NCBI GenBank assembly: GCA_963710745.1
Contig: CAVQBP010000001.1
Span: 186,001 to 250,000, forward strand
Direction of reading: 5' to 3'
Length of the DNA: 64,000 nucleotides
From: CAVQBP01 sp963710745
GTDB taxonomy: Bacteria; Bacteroidota; Ignavibacteria; Ignavibacteriales; Ignavibacteriaceae
The stretch's first letter is position 1. Each line of letters starts with the position of its first letter. The translations under genes were made by a program, and so were the position numbers. The notes under the pieces are model-generated. The model was given only the letters and a program-made list of their open reading frames with translations, ran no database searches and was not told the DNA's origin. Below are positions 53,910 through 63,288 of the stretch, piece by piece.

Positions 53910-54689
53910 TTATTTTGTTGCAGAAACATTTTTTTGAGCGTCGGGCAAAAGCTGATATTTGATCCATCTGTATTCCGGATTTATTTCTAAAGCTTTTTTA
54001 TAAACTTCAATTGCCTTTTCATATTCATTTAATGCTGAAAAAGTCATCCCCAGCCAGGCTAATGCATCAAGGTGTCCCCAGTCTGGCTGAAGGGAAGCTT
54101 TTTTTGACGGTTTCTCAAAATTCTCTACTGATTTTTGAAAATATTTAAGTGCTTCAGTTTTACTTCCGCCGTAAAAGGAGGGAGCATTAAATTTTGAAAT
54201 TCCGGCGTTCAAAAGTACTCTTGGATTATCAGGCGCCAATTCAAGCGCTTTGGAAATTAATGAAAAATTTTTTGGTCCAAGTGTTTGAGCCAGCTCAGGG
54301 TCTACAGATATTTTGATTCCGTAAATTGTGCTCATCAATGCAAGCATCTCTGCAGAATTTCCATTTTTATTTAGATATTTTTCTCCGTTTTCGATAGCTT
54401 CATCAATTACTTTATTAAAAAACTCTTTTTCATTCTTCATTGAATAAATAGATAACAGGTAATCGGAATAAGTCAGGTAGTAAAGAGCAAGATCATTTTC
54501 AGGATTATCATTTAGGATTCGTTCAAATATTCCCCTGCCCTCCAAAAGCAGGGCCTTATCAAACTTATCTGAACCTTCCGTAATTAACTTCTTCCCTCGA
54601 TAAATTAATTCGTCAGCCCCGGGTGTATTTGCTTTAATATTAATAAGCATAAATAAGAAAATTAAACCAAGAACAGTTAAAGCTTTCAT
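53910..54689 (-). CDS. Periplasmic TPR-repeat protein
   Basis: A 259-residue protein with a signal peptide (about 1-20, KALTVLGLIFLFMLINIKA) and TPR-like helices across the rest; the clearest is the last, WLGMTFSALNEYEKAIEVYKKALEINPEYR. The block YYLTYSDYLLSIY near residue 65 lies in a helical array resembling TRAP-associated TPR proteins. It is upstream of the TonB receptor gene and shares its promoter region, where a 19-base palindrome lies 28 bases before the start. The role is unknown, perhaps assembly or cargo hand-off for the receptor. Confidence 0.75.
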   Translation of the reverse strand: MKALTVLGLIFLFMLINIKANTPGADELIYRGKKLITEGSDKFDKALLLEGRGIFERILNDNPENDLALYYLTYSDYLLSIYSMKNEKEFFNKVIDEAIENGEKYLNKNGNSAEMLALMSTIYGIKISVDPELAQTLGPKNFSLISKALELAPDNPRVLLNAGISKFNAPSFYGGSKTEALKYFQKSVENFEKPSKKASLQPDWGHLDALAWLGMTFSALNEYEKAIEVYKKALEINPEYRWIKYQLLPDAQKNVSATK

Positions 54690-54716
54690 TTTTTTACCTC
54701 GTTATTATTAATAAAG

Positions 54717-54735
54717 TACTTTGAAAATCAAAGTA
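54717..54735. promoter_or_regulatory. Palindromic operator candidate, site 1
   Basis: TACTTTGAAAATCAAAGTA: arms of eight bases (TACTTTGA/TCAAAGTA) around AAA. It lies upstream of the TPR-TonB-cupin run. The near-identical site 2 precedes the regulator's own unit, so both are probably bound by the winged-helix regulator at 54751-55047. Confidence 0.75.
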
Positions 54736-54750
54736 AAAGTTTAAAAAATT

Positions 54751-55047
54751 TTATTTCTTTATCATTTTTTCCAGTTTTTCAACATAAATTTCAAAAGCTT
54801 TTCTCCCTTTTAGAGTAAGCAGATACCTTGATGCAGGCTTTCTGTTGATAAAACTTTTATTTACAGCAACATATCCGGCATCCTCCAATTTCTTTAAATG
54901 GGTGCTTAAATTGCCGTCAGTTGCGTTTACTTTATCCCTGAGGAAAGTAAATTCGGCTTCATCAATTGAAATAAGCACAGACATAATTGCCAAACGTATA
55001 CGTGAATGTATTATATCGTCAAGCTGTTGATAATCAAATTCATTCAT
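54751..55047 (-). CDS. Winged-helix transcriptional regulator (MarR/ArsR-like, HTH_27)
   Basis: A 98-residue protein that is a single winged helix: HSRIRLAIMSVLISIDEAEF, then TDGNLSTHLKKLEDAGYVAV (recognition helix) and SRYLLTLKGRKAFEIYVEKL. It has no ligand domain. It follows the membrane-protein gene with an ATGA overlap, so the two are translated together. Pairs of this regulator type with a small multi-pass protein are frequent in Bacteroidota. It most likely binds the TACTTTGAAAWTCAAAGTA sites. Confidence 0.85.
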   Translation of the reverse strand: MNEFDYQQLDDIIHSRIRLAIMSVLISIDEAEFTFLRDKVNATDGNLSTHLKKLEDAGYVAVNKSFINRKPASRYLLTLKGRKAFEIYVEKLEKMIKK

Positions 55048-55646
55048 TCTGTTTTGCCCGAAAATTCAACGCTGTATTTTCTATATAATACAATTCCCGG
55101 AATAATTTGAAATAATAACATCATTCCTGCCATAATCAAGAGGGAATATATTCCCGGGAATAAGAACATATACACAGCACCCAGCCACCATCCGATTGAT
55201 ATTCCGGTCATCCATTTGGATCCGTATACAATGCCGGTAAGAAAATATGCAACACCAACAACAGTACTTATTGCCGGTGAAATAAATATGCCATCAATTG
55301 CTCCTGAACCGCCTGCAATAAAACCTAAAATTGTTGCCGCAACTCCCATTGAAAACCATATTGCCCCCATCATTTTCCCTGCAAATGTTTTGGTTTTTAA
55401 TTTTTTAGTTCTTTTAATGTTTGAAACAAAAGCATATATCCAGCCTAAACCAATAAGAATAAACCAGGTCCAATTGATTAAAAAATATTGTTTCGTAATT
55501 ATTGCAAAATAGGTAATCAGCAGACCGAGGGCAGTAATAATGCCCCAGATAATGAAATCTTTACCATCTATAACCAGAATTTTTTTACTGTCGTCAATAA
55601 CCTTTTTAATAAAAGAAAGTTCTTCCTGAGCCGATATTAAGTCCAT
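55044..55646 (-). CDS. Six-helix membrane protein partnered with the winged-helix regulator
   Basis: A 200-residue integral membrane protein with about six hydrophobic helices and a polar N-terminal helix (SAQEELSFIKKVIDDSKKI). There is no enzymatic motif that I recognise. The stop overlaps the start of the winged-helix gene (ATGA). Site 2 of the palindrome lies 24 bases upstream of its ATG, so the unit is likely autoregulated. It may sense a membrane signal and restrain the regulator; this is inference. Confidence 0.7.
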   Translation of the reverse strand: MDLISAQEELSFIKKVIDDSKKILVIDGKDFIIWGIITALGLLITYFAIITKQYFLINWTWFILIGLGWIYAFVSNIKRTKKLKTKTFAGKMMGAIWFSMGVAATILGFIAGGSGAIDGIFISPAISTVVGVAYFLTGIVYGSKWMTGISIGWWLGAVYMFLFPGIYSLLIMAGMMLLFQIIPGIVLYRKYSVEFSGKTE

Positions 55647-55669
55647 AAATTCCTCACTTTAAAATAAAG

Positions 55670-55688
55670 TACTTTGAAATTCAAAGTA
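55670..55688. promoter_or_regulatory. Palindromic operator candidate, site 2
   Basis: TACTTTGAAATTCAAAGTA is a perfect palindrome of nine-base arms around one central base. It differs from site 1 by one base. It lies just upstream of the membrane-protein/regulator unit. Confidence 0.8.
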
Positions 55689-55726
55689 AATATATGAAAC
55701 TGAAACCTATTTGTCAAGTTATTCTT

Positions 55727-57622
55727 TTATTTTAAATAAATTAATTTTTGAGTGGAAATCTGATAACCGTTTCTCAAAACTGCCAAATATACCCCTGTAG
55801 CAACTTTCTGATTATTTTCGTTAGTACCGTCCCAGTATAAAATTCCATGATGATTTAATTTAATGTAACTTCTGATCAATTTACCTGTTATCGATATTAT
55901 ATTGATTTCGGAAATTGAATTTCCCGGAGCATTATATTCAATTTTACAAACAGGATTAAAGGGATTGGGATATGCTTTAAGATAGAAATTATCTGGTACA
56001 TTTTTATTTTCATTTACACTCAGTACATATCCCATATTTAGTACAAAATGAAAAACAGACTGCGGCGGCAGGTTGTATGAAAAAATATTCCCCTTAATAT
56101 TGTCCAGGGAATCAATATTAATAATATCAGCGCTTGCATTATCCAGCATCCATATTTTCCCGCTTAAAATTTTTTTAGGAGATGAAATTGAAAAGTTGCC
56201 TGTAATTGTCTGGTTAAAACTTTTATTAATAGCAACTATATGTATTGTGTCTTTTTCAGAATTGGTGGAACTATAAACAGAACAATTTACACTATCACTT
56301 GACCAGGAAGGAATATAGAAGTTTCCGATGGTAGAGTTATTTCCGTCATAATTTCTGTAAATTTTATAAGCAGCTGAAATATAATCAGATGGTGAATCAA
56401 TTTGCCAGAAAGTAGCAAAATAAACGCCGTACTTCGCGAATATGCCCAGAACATCATCAACAGCAATTGCACCAGTTATATCATTCTCTCCGCCATAAGT
56501 AAATTCTGTAAATCCTAATTGAGTTCCTGAATAATATTTATTAATAGAATTCATTAAACCGGGAATTAAGGGAAGATGTGCTTTCCCCCATTGTCCAATC
56601 CAGCTGTTCTCTGTGTAATTTTTATCCCATAAAGTCCTTGGCGCCTGAATCCGTGCCGATTTATCATTAAGAGTATTAGCATTAGTTTCTGTAATTCTGT
56701 TGTCACCAATTGCTTCGGGATACCAATGTACATCCAATACATCAAGAAGTCTTCTCCCATTAGCTTTTTCAGCTTCTTTCATTTTATCCAGGTAGTAATC
56801 TATAAACCAGGAATAATTTTTTCCTGCTTTCACCGTATTCCAATCGTCTGCATCCTGGAAAGTAAGGTAGGCATTAAAACCATACAAAGCCGGACCGAAT
56901 ATTTCTGCGGTAGAATCAACTTCTTTAACTGCTTTTGAAAGTCCGATAGATCTCTGCATAATCTCCCGGCATGTTGGTTTTAATGGGTGGAGTCTCGGAT
57001 GAGTTGAAATCCACAATGACGGTTCATTATCAAGTGAATATCCTTTAACACCAGTTATACTATTTGCTGTCCCAAATTTATTTACAAGGAAATTTACGTA
57101 TTCATCAATGTAGACATTTGTATCTGAAACATTAGGTGTAAGTGAAAAAGAGCTTCCTTTTTCAAACTCCACTGCTGCCCAGCGGGGTGATGGCGCTTTT
57201 TCGGCTTCTGAAACCGGACCATTTTTATCTTTCGCTGCATAGCCGGCCATTTGTAATGTGACTAGAGAATAAGCGCCAAAATGAAGAGCTTGATTCTGAA
57301 ATTTCGAAGTAACAATTCCCGGAATATTTTCACTGTCAGATGGTATCCCGTTAACCCAGGTAAGGTAATTATCGCTTTGCTGGTTATAGTCGCTTCCGGC
57401 ATTAGAAGCATTATTTTCCCAGTTATAACCAGTCATCCGGTTTCCCCCCTGCCTCATTGATGCCCAATTTTCATCACCATTTAAAAGCTGGTTGGTACCG
57501 AAAATGTAAGGACTTATGTTCTTTAATGAATCGCTTACTATGATTGTAAAATTCACTTCCTGTGAAAATATACTTTGAATAAATGCTGCTATAAAAAATA
57601 ATACTATATAAAAGCTTTTCAA
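55727..57622 (-). CDS. Secreted GH44 endo-beta-glycanase with T9SS sorting domain
   Basis: A 631-residue protein: signal peptide (1-20), GH44 catalytic domain (about 25-520) and a C-terminal T9SS domain (about 545-631, YPNPFNPVCKIEY). Catalytic residues can be placed: acid/base Glu200 in GYSLDNEPSLW and nucleophile Glu373 in GFTEFTYGGEND. GH44 enzymes cut beta-1,4-glucan, xyloglucan or glucomannan/mannan. The divergent neighbours are a sugar symporter and a GH130 mannosylglucose phosphorylase, so (gluco)mannan is the likely substrate. It would act outside the cell or on its surface. Confidence 0.9.
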   Translation of the reverse strand: MKSFYIVLFFIAAFIQSIFSQEVNFTIIVSDSLKNISPYIFGTNQLLNGDENWASMRQGGNRMTGYNWENNASNAGSDYNQQSDNYLTWVNGIPSDSENIPGIVTSKFQNQALHFGAYSLVTLQMAGYAAKDKNGPVSEAEKAPSPRWAAVEFEKGSSFSLTPNVSDTNVYIDEYVNFLVNKFGTANSITGVKGYSLDNEPSLWISTHPRLHPLKPTCREIMQRSIGLSKAVKEVDSTAEIFGPALYGFNAYLTFQDADDWNTVKAGKNYSWFIDYYLDKMKEAEKANGRRLLDVLDVHWYPEAIGDNRITETNANTLNDKSARIQAPRTLWDKNYTENSWIGQWGKAHLPLIPGLMNSINKYYSGTQLGFTEFTYGGENDITGAIAVDDVLGIFAKYGVYFATFWQIDSPSDYISAAYKIYRNYDGNNSTIGNFYIPSWSSDSVNCSVYSSTNSEKDTIHIVAINKSFNQTITGNFSISSPKKILSGKIWMLDNASADIINIDSLDNIKGNIFSYNLPPQSVFHFVLNMGYVLSVNENKNVPDNFYLKAYPNPFNPVCKIEYNAPGNSISEINIISITGKLIRSYIKLNHHGILYWDGTNENNQKVATGVYLAVLRNGYQISTQKLIYLK

Positions 57623-57976
57623 CTTATTTCTTCCGTGAAAATTTAATTTATTTTTCGGTTCCGATATAATTATTTGATTTGATCATTTCTATATTATTAT
57701 CAATTCCTGCGCCATGATTTCACTTTCACTAATAAATCACAATAAGTTCTAATTTTCAATATGCCTGAAAATTCACTTTTTCATTTTATTCTATTCTAAT
57801 AAATATATTTAAGATATATTCCTTGTTTATTAAATATATAAATGATTATTATTTTGATAAAATAAAACTCAATTTAATATGTGTTAATAGTACACTTTTA
57901 TTATTGAATTAAACATTTTTTGCTGGCATTGTTTATGTCGTTTCAAAAGAGATTTCATTATTAAATTATAAACCAG
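57623..57976. other. AT-rich divergent promoter region (354 bases)
   Basis: This lies between the GH44 gene (minus) and the symporter gene (plus). It must hold both promoters. It is extremely AT-rich with many TATTTAA-type words; I see no clear operator palindrome, RNA gene or coding frame in it. Confidence 0.5.
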
Positions 57977-59824
57977 ATGACATTAAGCGTTCTCGACATT
58001 TCGATTGTTATAGCCTATCTATTGTTAATAGTTTTATTGGGAATATATATTAGCAAAAAAGCATCCCGGAATATTAAAAGCTACTTCCTTGGCGGTAATG
58101 TAATGCCATGGTGGATCCTGGGAGTCTCCAATGCATCTGGCATGTTTGATATTACCGGTACAATCTGGCTGGTTATGCTTCTTTTTATTTATGGATTGAA
58201 GAGTATTTTCATTCCGTGGGTATGGCCGATATTTAACCAAATATTTCTAATGGTATTTCTCTCAGCATGGCTTCGCAGGTCTAATGTAATGACAGGAGCT
58301 GAATGGCTGAAAACAAGGTTTGGAGAAGGACGGGGAGCGGCTCTCTCTCAAATAATTATAGTAGTTTTTGCAATTGTGAGTGTTATCGGATTTCTCGCAT
58401 ATGCTTTCAAAGGTTCCGGTTTATTTTTTAAGACATTCCTTCCTTGGGACTTATCTGCAAACATATACGCACTTATAATCATGTTTTTGGCCGCAATTTA
58501 TGTGATTAAAGGAGGAATGTATAGTGTTGTATTAACTGAAGTTATTCAATTTACTATTATGACAATTGCTTCGGTTGCAATTGGAATTATTGCCATGAAT
58601 AAGGTTAGTCCTGAAACCTTACACGCAGTATTACCTGCCGGATGGGATCAGGTTTTCTTTCACTGGAAATTAAACCTGGATTGGTCTCGTATTCTACCCG
58701 ATCTTAATGCAAAAATAGCCAGTGACGACTATTCTATTTTTGGCTTCTTTTTTATGATGGCATTATTTAAAGGCTTCCTGGTTAGTTTGGCCGGGCCGGC
58801 GCCAAATTATGATATGCAGAGAATATTAGCCACAAAAAATCCTGTTGAAGCTTCAAAAATGAGCGGTATGGTAAATATTGCACTATTCTTTCCGCGATAT
58901 ATGATGATTGCCGGATTGACTGTTTTGGCCCTGGGTTTTTATATACCTCAAATTAAAGCGATGGGGGGAAATTTTAATTTTGAATCTTTACTGCCGATTG
59001 CTATAAAAGATTTTGTCCCTAATGGGTTGAGAGGACTTCTTATTGCTGGTCTGGTTGCTGCATTTATGTCTACCTATGCTGCAACTGTAAATGCTGCTCC
59101 GGCGTATATTGTTAATGATATTTATAAAAAATATATAAGGCCTAAAGCAGACGAAAAAGTTTACGTAAAAATGAGTTATATAGTATCGCTTGCAGTAGTA
59201 ATAGTCGGCTGCCTGTTTGGTTTTCTGGCTAAATCGGTTGATCAGGTAACTTTATGGATAGTTAATTCTCTGTGGGGCGGTTATACAACAGCAAACTTCT
59301 TAAAATGGTACTGGTGGAGATTTAACGGATACGGTTATTTCTGGGGTATGGTTGCCGGGCTGGCCTCTTTATTTATAGTACCATTTTTATTTCCTAATTT
59401 AAATTCGCTTGAGGGATTCCCTCTGATCCTGCTTCTTTCATTAATCGGAAGTCTGGCCGGAACATTTTTAACACCTCCGGATGATGAGAAGGTATTAAAA
59501 AAATTCTATATGAGTGTAAGGCCGTGGGGCTTTTGGAAGCCGGTTTATGAAAAAGTTATTAAGGAATATCCCGAATTTGAAAAAAACAAGAACTTCAAAA
59601 AAGATTTATTCAATATTGTAATAGGCATAATCTGGCAGTTGTCTTTAATTATTGTCCCTATTTATATGGTAATAGGAAATATGATTTACATGATAATTGG
59701 TATCGTAATTCTGATAATAACCTCGGCAATATTGAAATTCACCTGGTGGAATAAGCTTGAAGAAAATTTCGGTGAAAAGAAACATGGATCAAATATAGAA
59801 GATACGGTAGTTTATTCCGAATAA
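57977..59824 (+). CDS. SSS-family sodium:solute (sugar) symporter
   Basis: A 615-residue transporter with about 14 membrane helices. Family features: VIAYLLLIVLLGIYISKKA and the SYFLGGNVMPWW loop at the N-terminus, then GLRGLLIAGLVAAFMSTYAA (the SSS signature, about residues 352-371) with the ion-site Ser/Thr, and WWRFNGYGYFWGM. It belongs to the SGLT/PutP superfamily. Linked by 10 bases to GH130, it probably imports beta-manno-oligosaccharides or mannobiose with sodium. The C-terminal 100 residues are a hydrophilic and helical extension. Confidence 0.9.
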   Translation: MTLSVLDISIVIAYLLLIVLLGIYISKKASRNIKSYFLGGNVMPWWILGVSNASGMFDITGTIWLVMLLFIYGLKSIFIPWVWPIFNQIFLMVFLSAWLRRSNVMTGAEWLKTRFGEGRGAALSQIIIVVFAIVSVIGFLAYAFKGSGLFFKTFLPWDLSANIYALIIMFLAAIYVIKGGMYSVVLTEVIQFTIMTIASVAIGIIAMNKVSPETLHAVLPAGWDQVFFHWKLNLDWSRILPDLNAKIASDDYSIFGFFFMMALFKGFLVSLAGPAPNYDMQRILATKNPVEASKMSGMVNIALFFPRYMMIAGLTVLALGFYIPQIKAMGGNFNFESLLPIAIKDFVPNGLRGLLIAGLVAAFMSTYAATVNAAPAYIVNDIYKKYIRPKADEKVYVKMSYIVSLAVVIVGCLFGFLAKSVDQVTLWIVNSLWGGYTTANFLKWYWWRFNGYGYFWGMVAGLASLFIVPFLFPNLNSLEGFPLILLLSLIGSLAGTFLTPPDDEKVLKKFYMSVRPWGFWKPVYEKVIKEYPEFEKNKNFKKDLFNIVIGIIWQLSLIIVPIYMVIGNMIYMIIGIVILIITSAILKFTWWNKLEENFGEKKHGSNIEDTVVYSE

Positions 59825-59834
59825 AGGGAAAGAA

Positions 59835-61028
59835 ATGACTAAAGAAAAATTTGATGCAAAATTAAAAGTTCTGATTGATGAGCATGAAAAATTCATTTCA
59901 AGAAAGAATGAACTAAAAGAGAAATATAATGGAATATATGTCCGTTATAAATATCCTGTGATAACTGCTGAACATGCGCCGTTATTTTGGAGATATGATC
60001 TTGATTATAGTTCTAATCCTCAACTAATGGAAAGATTAGGAATAAACGGAACTTTTAATTCCGGTGCTGTTGAATTAAATGGAAAAATTTTATTGGTAGT
60101 TAGAGTTGAAGGCAATGATAGAAAATCATTCCTTGCTGTTGCGGAATCTGAAAACGGTGTTGATAATTTTAAATTTTGGGATTATCCCATAGTTTTGCCT
60201 GAAACGGATGATCCCGATACCAATGTATATGATGCAAGAATTGTTCAGCATGAAGATGGATGGATCTATGCAGTTTTTTGTACTGAAAGAAAAGATCCTG
60301 ATGCCCCTGAAAGCGATACGTCTGCGGCAATTGCTCAGGCCGGAATTGCAAGAACAAAAGATTTTATAACATGGCAGAGACTACCGGATTTAAAAACAAA
60401 ATCTCCCCAGCAAAGAAATGTTGTATTGCATCCTGAATTTATTAATGGCAAATATGCTTTTTACACCAGACCTCAGGATGGTTTCATCAGTGCAGGCACA
60501 GGAGGCGGAATTGGCTGGGGATTATCCGACGGCATTGAGAATGCTGAAATAGAGAACGAGACTATTATTGATGACAGGGTTTATCATACTATTAAAGAGG
60601 TTAAAAACGGTTTGGGGCCAGCTCCCATAAGAACTGAAAAAGGCTGGCTGCAGCTTGCGCATGGAGTTAGGAATACCGCTGCCGGTTTAAGATATGTGCT
60701 TTATATGTTTTTAACGGATCTGAAAGAACCTGATAAGGTTATTGCAAAACCGGGTGGATATTTTATGGCCCCGGAAGGGGAGGAGAGAATTGGCGATGTT
60801 TCAAATGTAGTTTTCAGCAACGGTTGGGTAAAGAGAGATAATGGAGAAGTGTTTATTTACTACGGCGCATCCGATACTAGATTAAATGTTGCTGTGTCAA
60901 ACTTAGATATTTTGCTTGATTATGTGTTAAATACTCCTCCTGATGCTTTACGAAGCGCTGAATGTGTTAAACAAAGAAATATTTTAATTAAAAAGAATCT
61001 GGAAATATTAAAAAAATTAAAGCAATAA
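59835..61028 (+). CDS. GH130 4-O-beta-D-mannosyl-D-glucose phosphorylase
   Basis: A 397-residue five-bladed beta-propeller phosphorylase. The family-1 features are HAPLFWRYDLDYSSNPQLME (about 45-64), FNSGAVELNGKILLVVRVEG (about 75-94), and RKSFLAVAESENGVDNFKFWD, closely like mannosylglucose phosphorylase. The acid Asp is expected in NVYDARI (about residue 133). It splits mannosyl-glucose with phosphate into mannose 1-phosphate and glucose in the cytoplasm. It is 10 bases after the symporter gene and is followed by a terminator; the epimerase that makes its substrate lies nearby on the other strand. Confidence 0.93.
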   Translation: MTKEKFDAKLKVLIDEHEKFISRKNELKEKYNGIYVRYKYPVITAEHAPLFWRYDLDYSSNPQLMERLGINGTFNSGAVELNGKILLVVRVEGNDRKSFLAVAESENGVDNFKFWDYPIVLPETDDPDTNVYDARIVQHEDGWIYAVFCTERKDPDAPESDTSAAIAQAGIARTKDFITWQRLPDLKTKSPQQRNVVLHPEFINGKYAFYTRPQDGFISAGTGGGIGWGLSDGIENAEIENETIIDDRVYHTIKEVKNGLGPAPIRTEKGWLQLAHGVRNTAAGLRYVLYMFLTDLKEPDKVIAKPGGYFMAPEGEERIGDVSNVVFSNGWVKRDNGEVFIYYGASDTRLNVAVSNLDILLDYVLNTPPDALRSAECVKQRNILIKKNLEILKKLKQ

Positions 61029-61052
61029 AGTTTTCATGACTACGCCTCCTTG

Positions 61053-61088
61053 GAAATGCTGTGGCCCCTTGCACAGCATTTCTTTTTA
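61053..61088 (+). terminator. Rho-independent terminator after GH130
   Basis: GAAATGCTGTG (61053-61063) and CACAGCATTTC (61072-61082) form a perfect 11-bp stem with an eight-base loop, followed by five T residues. It closes the symporter-GH130 unit. Confidence 0.92.
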
Positions 61089-61213
61089 AAATAATACGGG
61101 GGACAGAATAAATTTTATATTGAAATTTTTCTTTGTTAAAAACAGAATTAATAAGTTTATTTAAAAGGGATTTTTTCAGTTATTTTTTCAAAATATCAGT
61201 TTTTGGGGAAAAT

Positions 61214-63202
61214 ATGGGAAATATTTTCAAAAAATTTATCAAATCATGTCCCAAGACCGGAAAGTTTACCGGATTTAAACCTTTAAAGGGATTTAGTAAC
61301 CTTTTATGGCCGGTTATAGGTTTTCTTGCTTTACTCTGGATAATAATACGGGTTATCCCTAAGCCAAACCGTCTTCAATATCCTTGTATGAAAGTAGCGG
61401 CACCTTTTGCAGCAAATTTTGTTCTATACGTTAGTGGATTAATAGTAACTGTATTTTCAGTTAAAAAAGCAGGACATTATTTCAGTAAATCAAAATATGC
61501 AATTGCCGCGTTATTAATTTTTGCCGGATTGTTTACCGCCTCTGTTACTATTCTTAAAACTAATAATGATACATATGCTACAATAATTTTAACAGATTCT
61601 CTTTTTGTGCCATCAGATCCACTTAATAATCCGATAGGTACAGCTAAAGGAATATTTCCTGGACGGGTAGTATGGATGTGGGATTCATCTGCAACAAGTT
61701 GGAATGGGAAATCCGGTTATTGGTGGGATGACAAAAATACAAACCAGGAAGTTGTTGATTCAATGTTATCTAAATCTCTTCGTGCTTTAACAGGAAAATC
61801 CTCGGATATTGAGGCGTGGGATGCTTTATTTAAATATTTCAACAATCAACATGGAAAAGGTAGTACAGGATACCAAAAAGGCGAAAAAATTGCAGTCAAA
61901 ATTAATTTGAATCAAATATCAGGTTCCTGGAATCCGGGTAACGCTTCATTTCCTTCACCGCAGGTAGTGCTTGCACTTTTAAAACAGCTCGTTATAAAAG
62001 CAGGTGTGGCTGCTAAAGATATTACATTCTATGATACTAACAGATATGTACCTGACGCAATTTATACAAGGTGCAAAAAAGAATTCCCAGAGGTACATTT
62101 TATGGGGTGGAGCGAAATGAATGGCCGTGAAAAATATATAAGGGATACAACTACTATACATTGGTCTGAGCACTTAACTAAAGAAATTGGAGGCGGAAAT
62201 CCGGCTTACCTGCCATCAGTTGTAACACAAGCTGCATATATAATCAGTATGCCTGATTTTAAGGGTCATCGTTATGTTGGTGTTACTTTCTGCTCAAAAA
62301 ACCATTTCGGTACATTTAGCTGCGACGACAGCACCGGTAGTCCTTATATTTATGCACCTCATGCTGCTGGTTTGCATCCATACGTTGCGGTTCATGATAT
62401 CATAATTGAAGGAAGTCCTGAATGGACCTTTTATGGAAGACCAATGAGAACATATAATGCACTTGTCGATTTAATGGGACATAAAGATATCGGCGGCAAA
62501 ACACTTTTATTTATGATAGATGCTCTTTACGGAGTAAAAGATGAACAAAGTCCTGTTGCTTTGGAAAGTAAATGGCTCTCAGTACCTTTTAATAACGATT
62601 GGACATCAAGTTTGTTTTTATCGCAGGATAACACTGCAATCGAATCTGTTGGGCTTGATTTTTTCAGGAGCGAGCAAGGAGTAAATTCAAATTATTATAC
62701 AGTATATGGAGCCGTAGATAATTATCTTCATGAAGCTGCACTTGCTGATTCTGCACCGTCGGGAACAGTTTATGATCCCGAAGGAGATGGTATACCTTTA
62801 ACAAGTCTTGGAGTACATGAACATTGGGATGATCCTGCAGATAAGGAATATTCCAGAAATCTTAAAACAGGTGACGGTATTGAATTAATCGGCTTAAATA
62901 ATGCTCTTACATCTGTAAAAGATATAAAAAATCCTTCAGCATTTTTTCTTTATCAGAATTATCCTAATCCGTTCAATCCTTCAACAACTATTAAATTTGA
63001 CTTACAAAAGGCTGATAATATAAGTCTCAATATTTTTGATATTACAGGAAGATTAGTTGATGTTATTATAAATGATGAAATCAGGCATTCAGGAAGTTAT
63101 GAAGTAAAATACAATGCAGGAGATCTTGCAAGCGGTGTTTATTTCATTGTTTTGAAAACAAACAACTATACTTCATCAAAGAAGATAGTTTTGTTGAAAT
63201 AA
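61214..63202 (+). CDS. DUF362-domain protein with N-terminal membrane helices and T9SS sorting domain
   Basis: About 662 residues from the ATG at 61214 (GGGGAA upstream); a longer frame from 61133 has no family-like content. Three hydrophobic helices lie in the first 125 residues. DUF362 follows (KIAVKINLNQISG, then FYDTNRYVPDAIY and a cysteine-containing FCSKNHFGTFSC). The C-terminus is a T9SS sorting domain (YPNPFNPSTTIKF). DUF362 proteins are often iron-sulfur or redox related, but no CxxCxxC ferredoxin motif is present. It is separated from GH130 by a terminator, so it is a separate unit, and a role in the mannan locus is not shown. Confidence 0.72.
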   Translation: MGNIFKKFIKSCPKTGKFTGFKPLKGFSNLLWPVIGFLALLWIIIRVIPKPNRLQYPCMKVAAPFAANFVLYVSGLIVTVFSVKKAGHYFSKSKYAIAALLIFAGLFTASVTILKTNNDTYATIILTDSLFVPSDPLNNPIGTAKGIFPGRVVWMWDSSATSWNGKSGYWWDDKNTNQEVVDSMLSKSLRALTGKSSDIEAWDALFKYFNNQHGKGSTGYQKGEKIAVKINLNQISGSWNPGNASFPSPQVVLALLKQLVIKAGVAAKDITFYDTNRYVPDAIYTRCKKEFPEVHFMGWSEMNGREKYIRDTTTIHWSEHLTKEIGGGNPAYLPSVVTQAAYIISMPDFKGHRYVGVTFCSKNHFGTFSCDDSTGSPYIYAPHAAGLHPYVAVHDIIIEGSPEWTFYGRPMRTYNALVDLMGHKDIGGKTLLFMIDALYGVKDEQSPVALESKWLSVPFNNDWTSSLFLSQDNTAIESVGLDFFRSEQGVNSNYYTVYGAVDNYLHEAALADSAPSGTVYDPEGDGIPLTSLGVHEHWDDPADKEYSRNLKTGDGIELIGLNNALTSVKDIKNPSAFFLYQNYPNPFNPSTTIKFDLQKADNISLNIFDITGRLVDVIINDEIRHSGSYEVKYNAGDLASGVYFIVLKTNNYTSSKKIVLLK

Positions 63203-63288
63203 TAACAATGGTAAATTTTCTTTTTATAAAAAATTTGAATAAAAAATTATTTTCGGATGTAGCGAATGCAAAATTTGCCTACTCTACA

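Noticed and set aside
53893..53967. Longer N-terminus of the TonB receptor
   Set aside because: The 25 extra residues are polar and Cys-containing and lie in the TPR gene's 3' end; the signal peptide starts at 53892.
61133..61213. Longer N-terminus of the DUF362 protein
   Set aside because: No ribosome binding site and no family-like residues; GGGGAA lies before the ATG at 61214.
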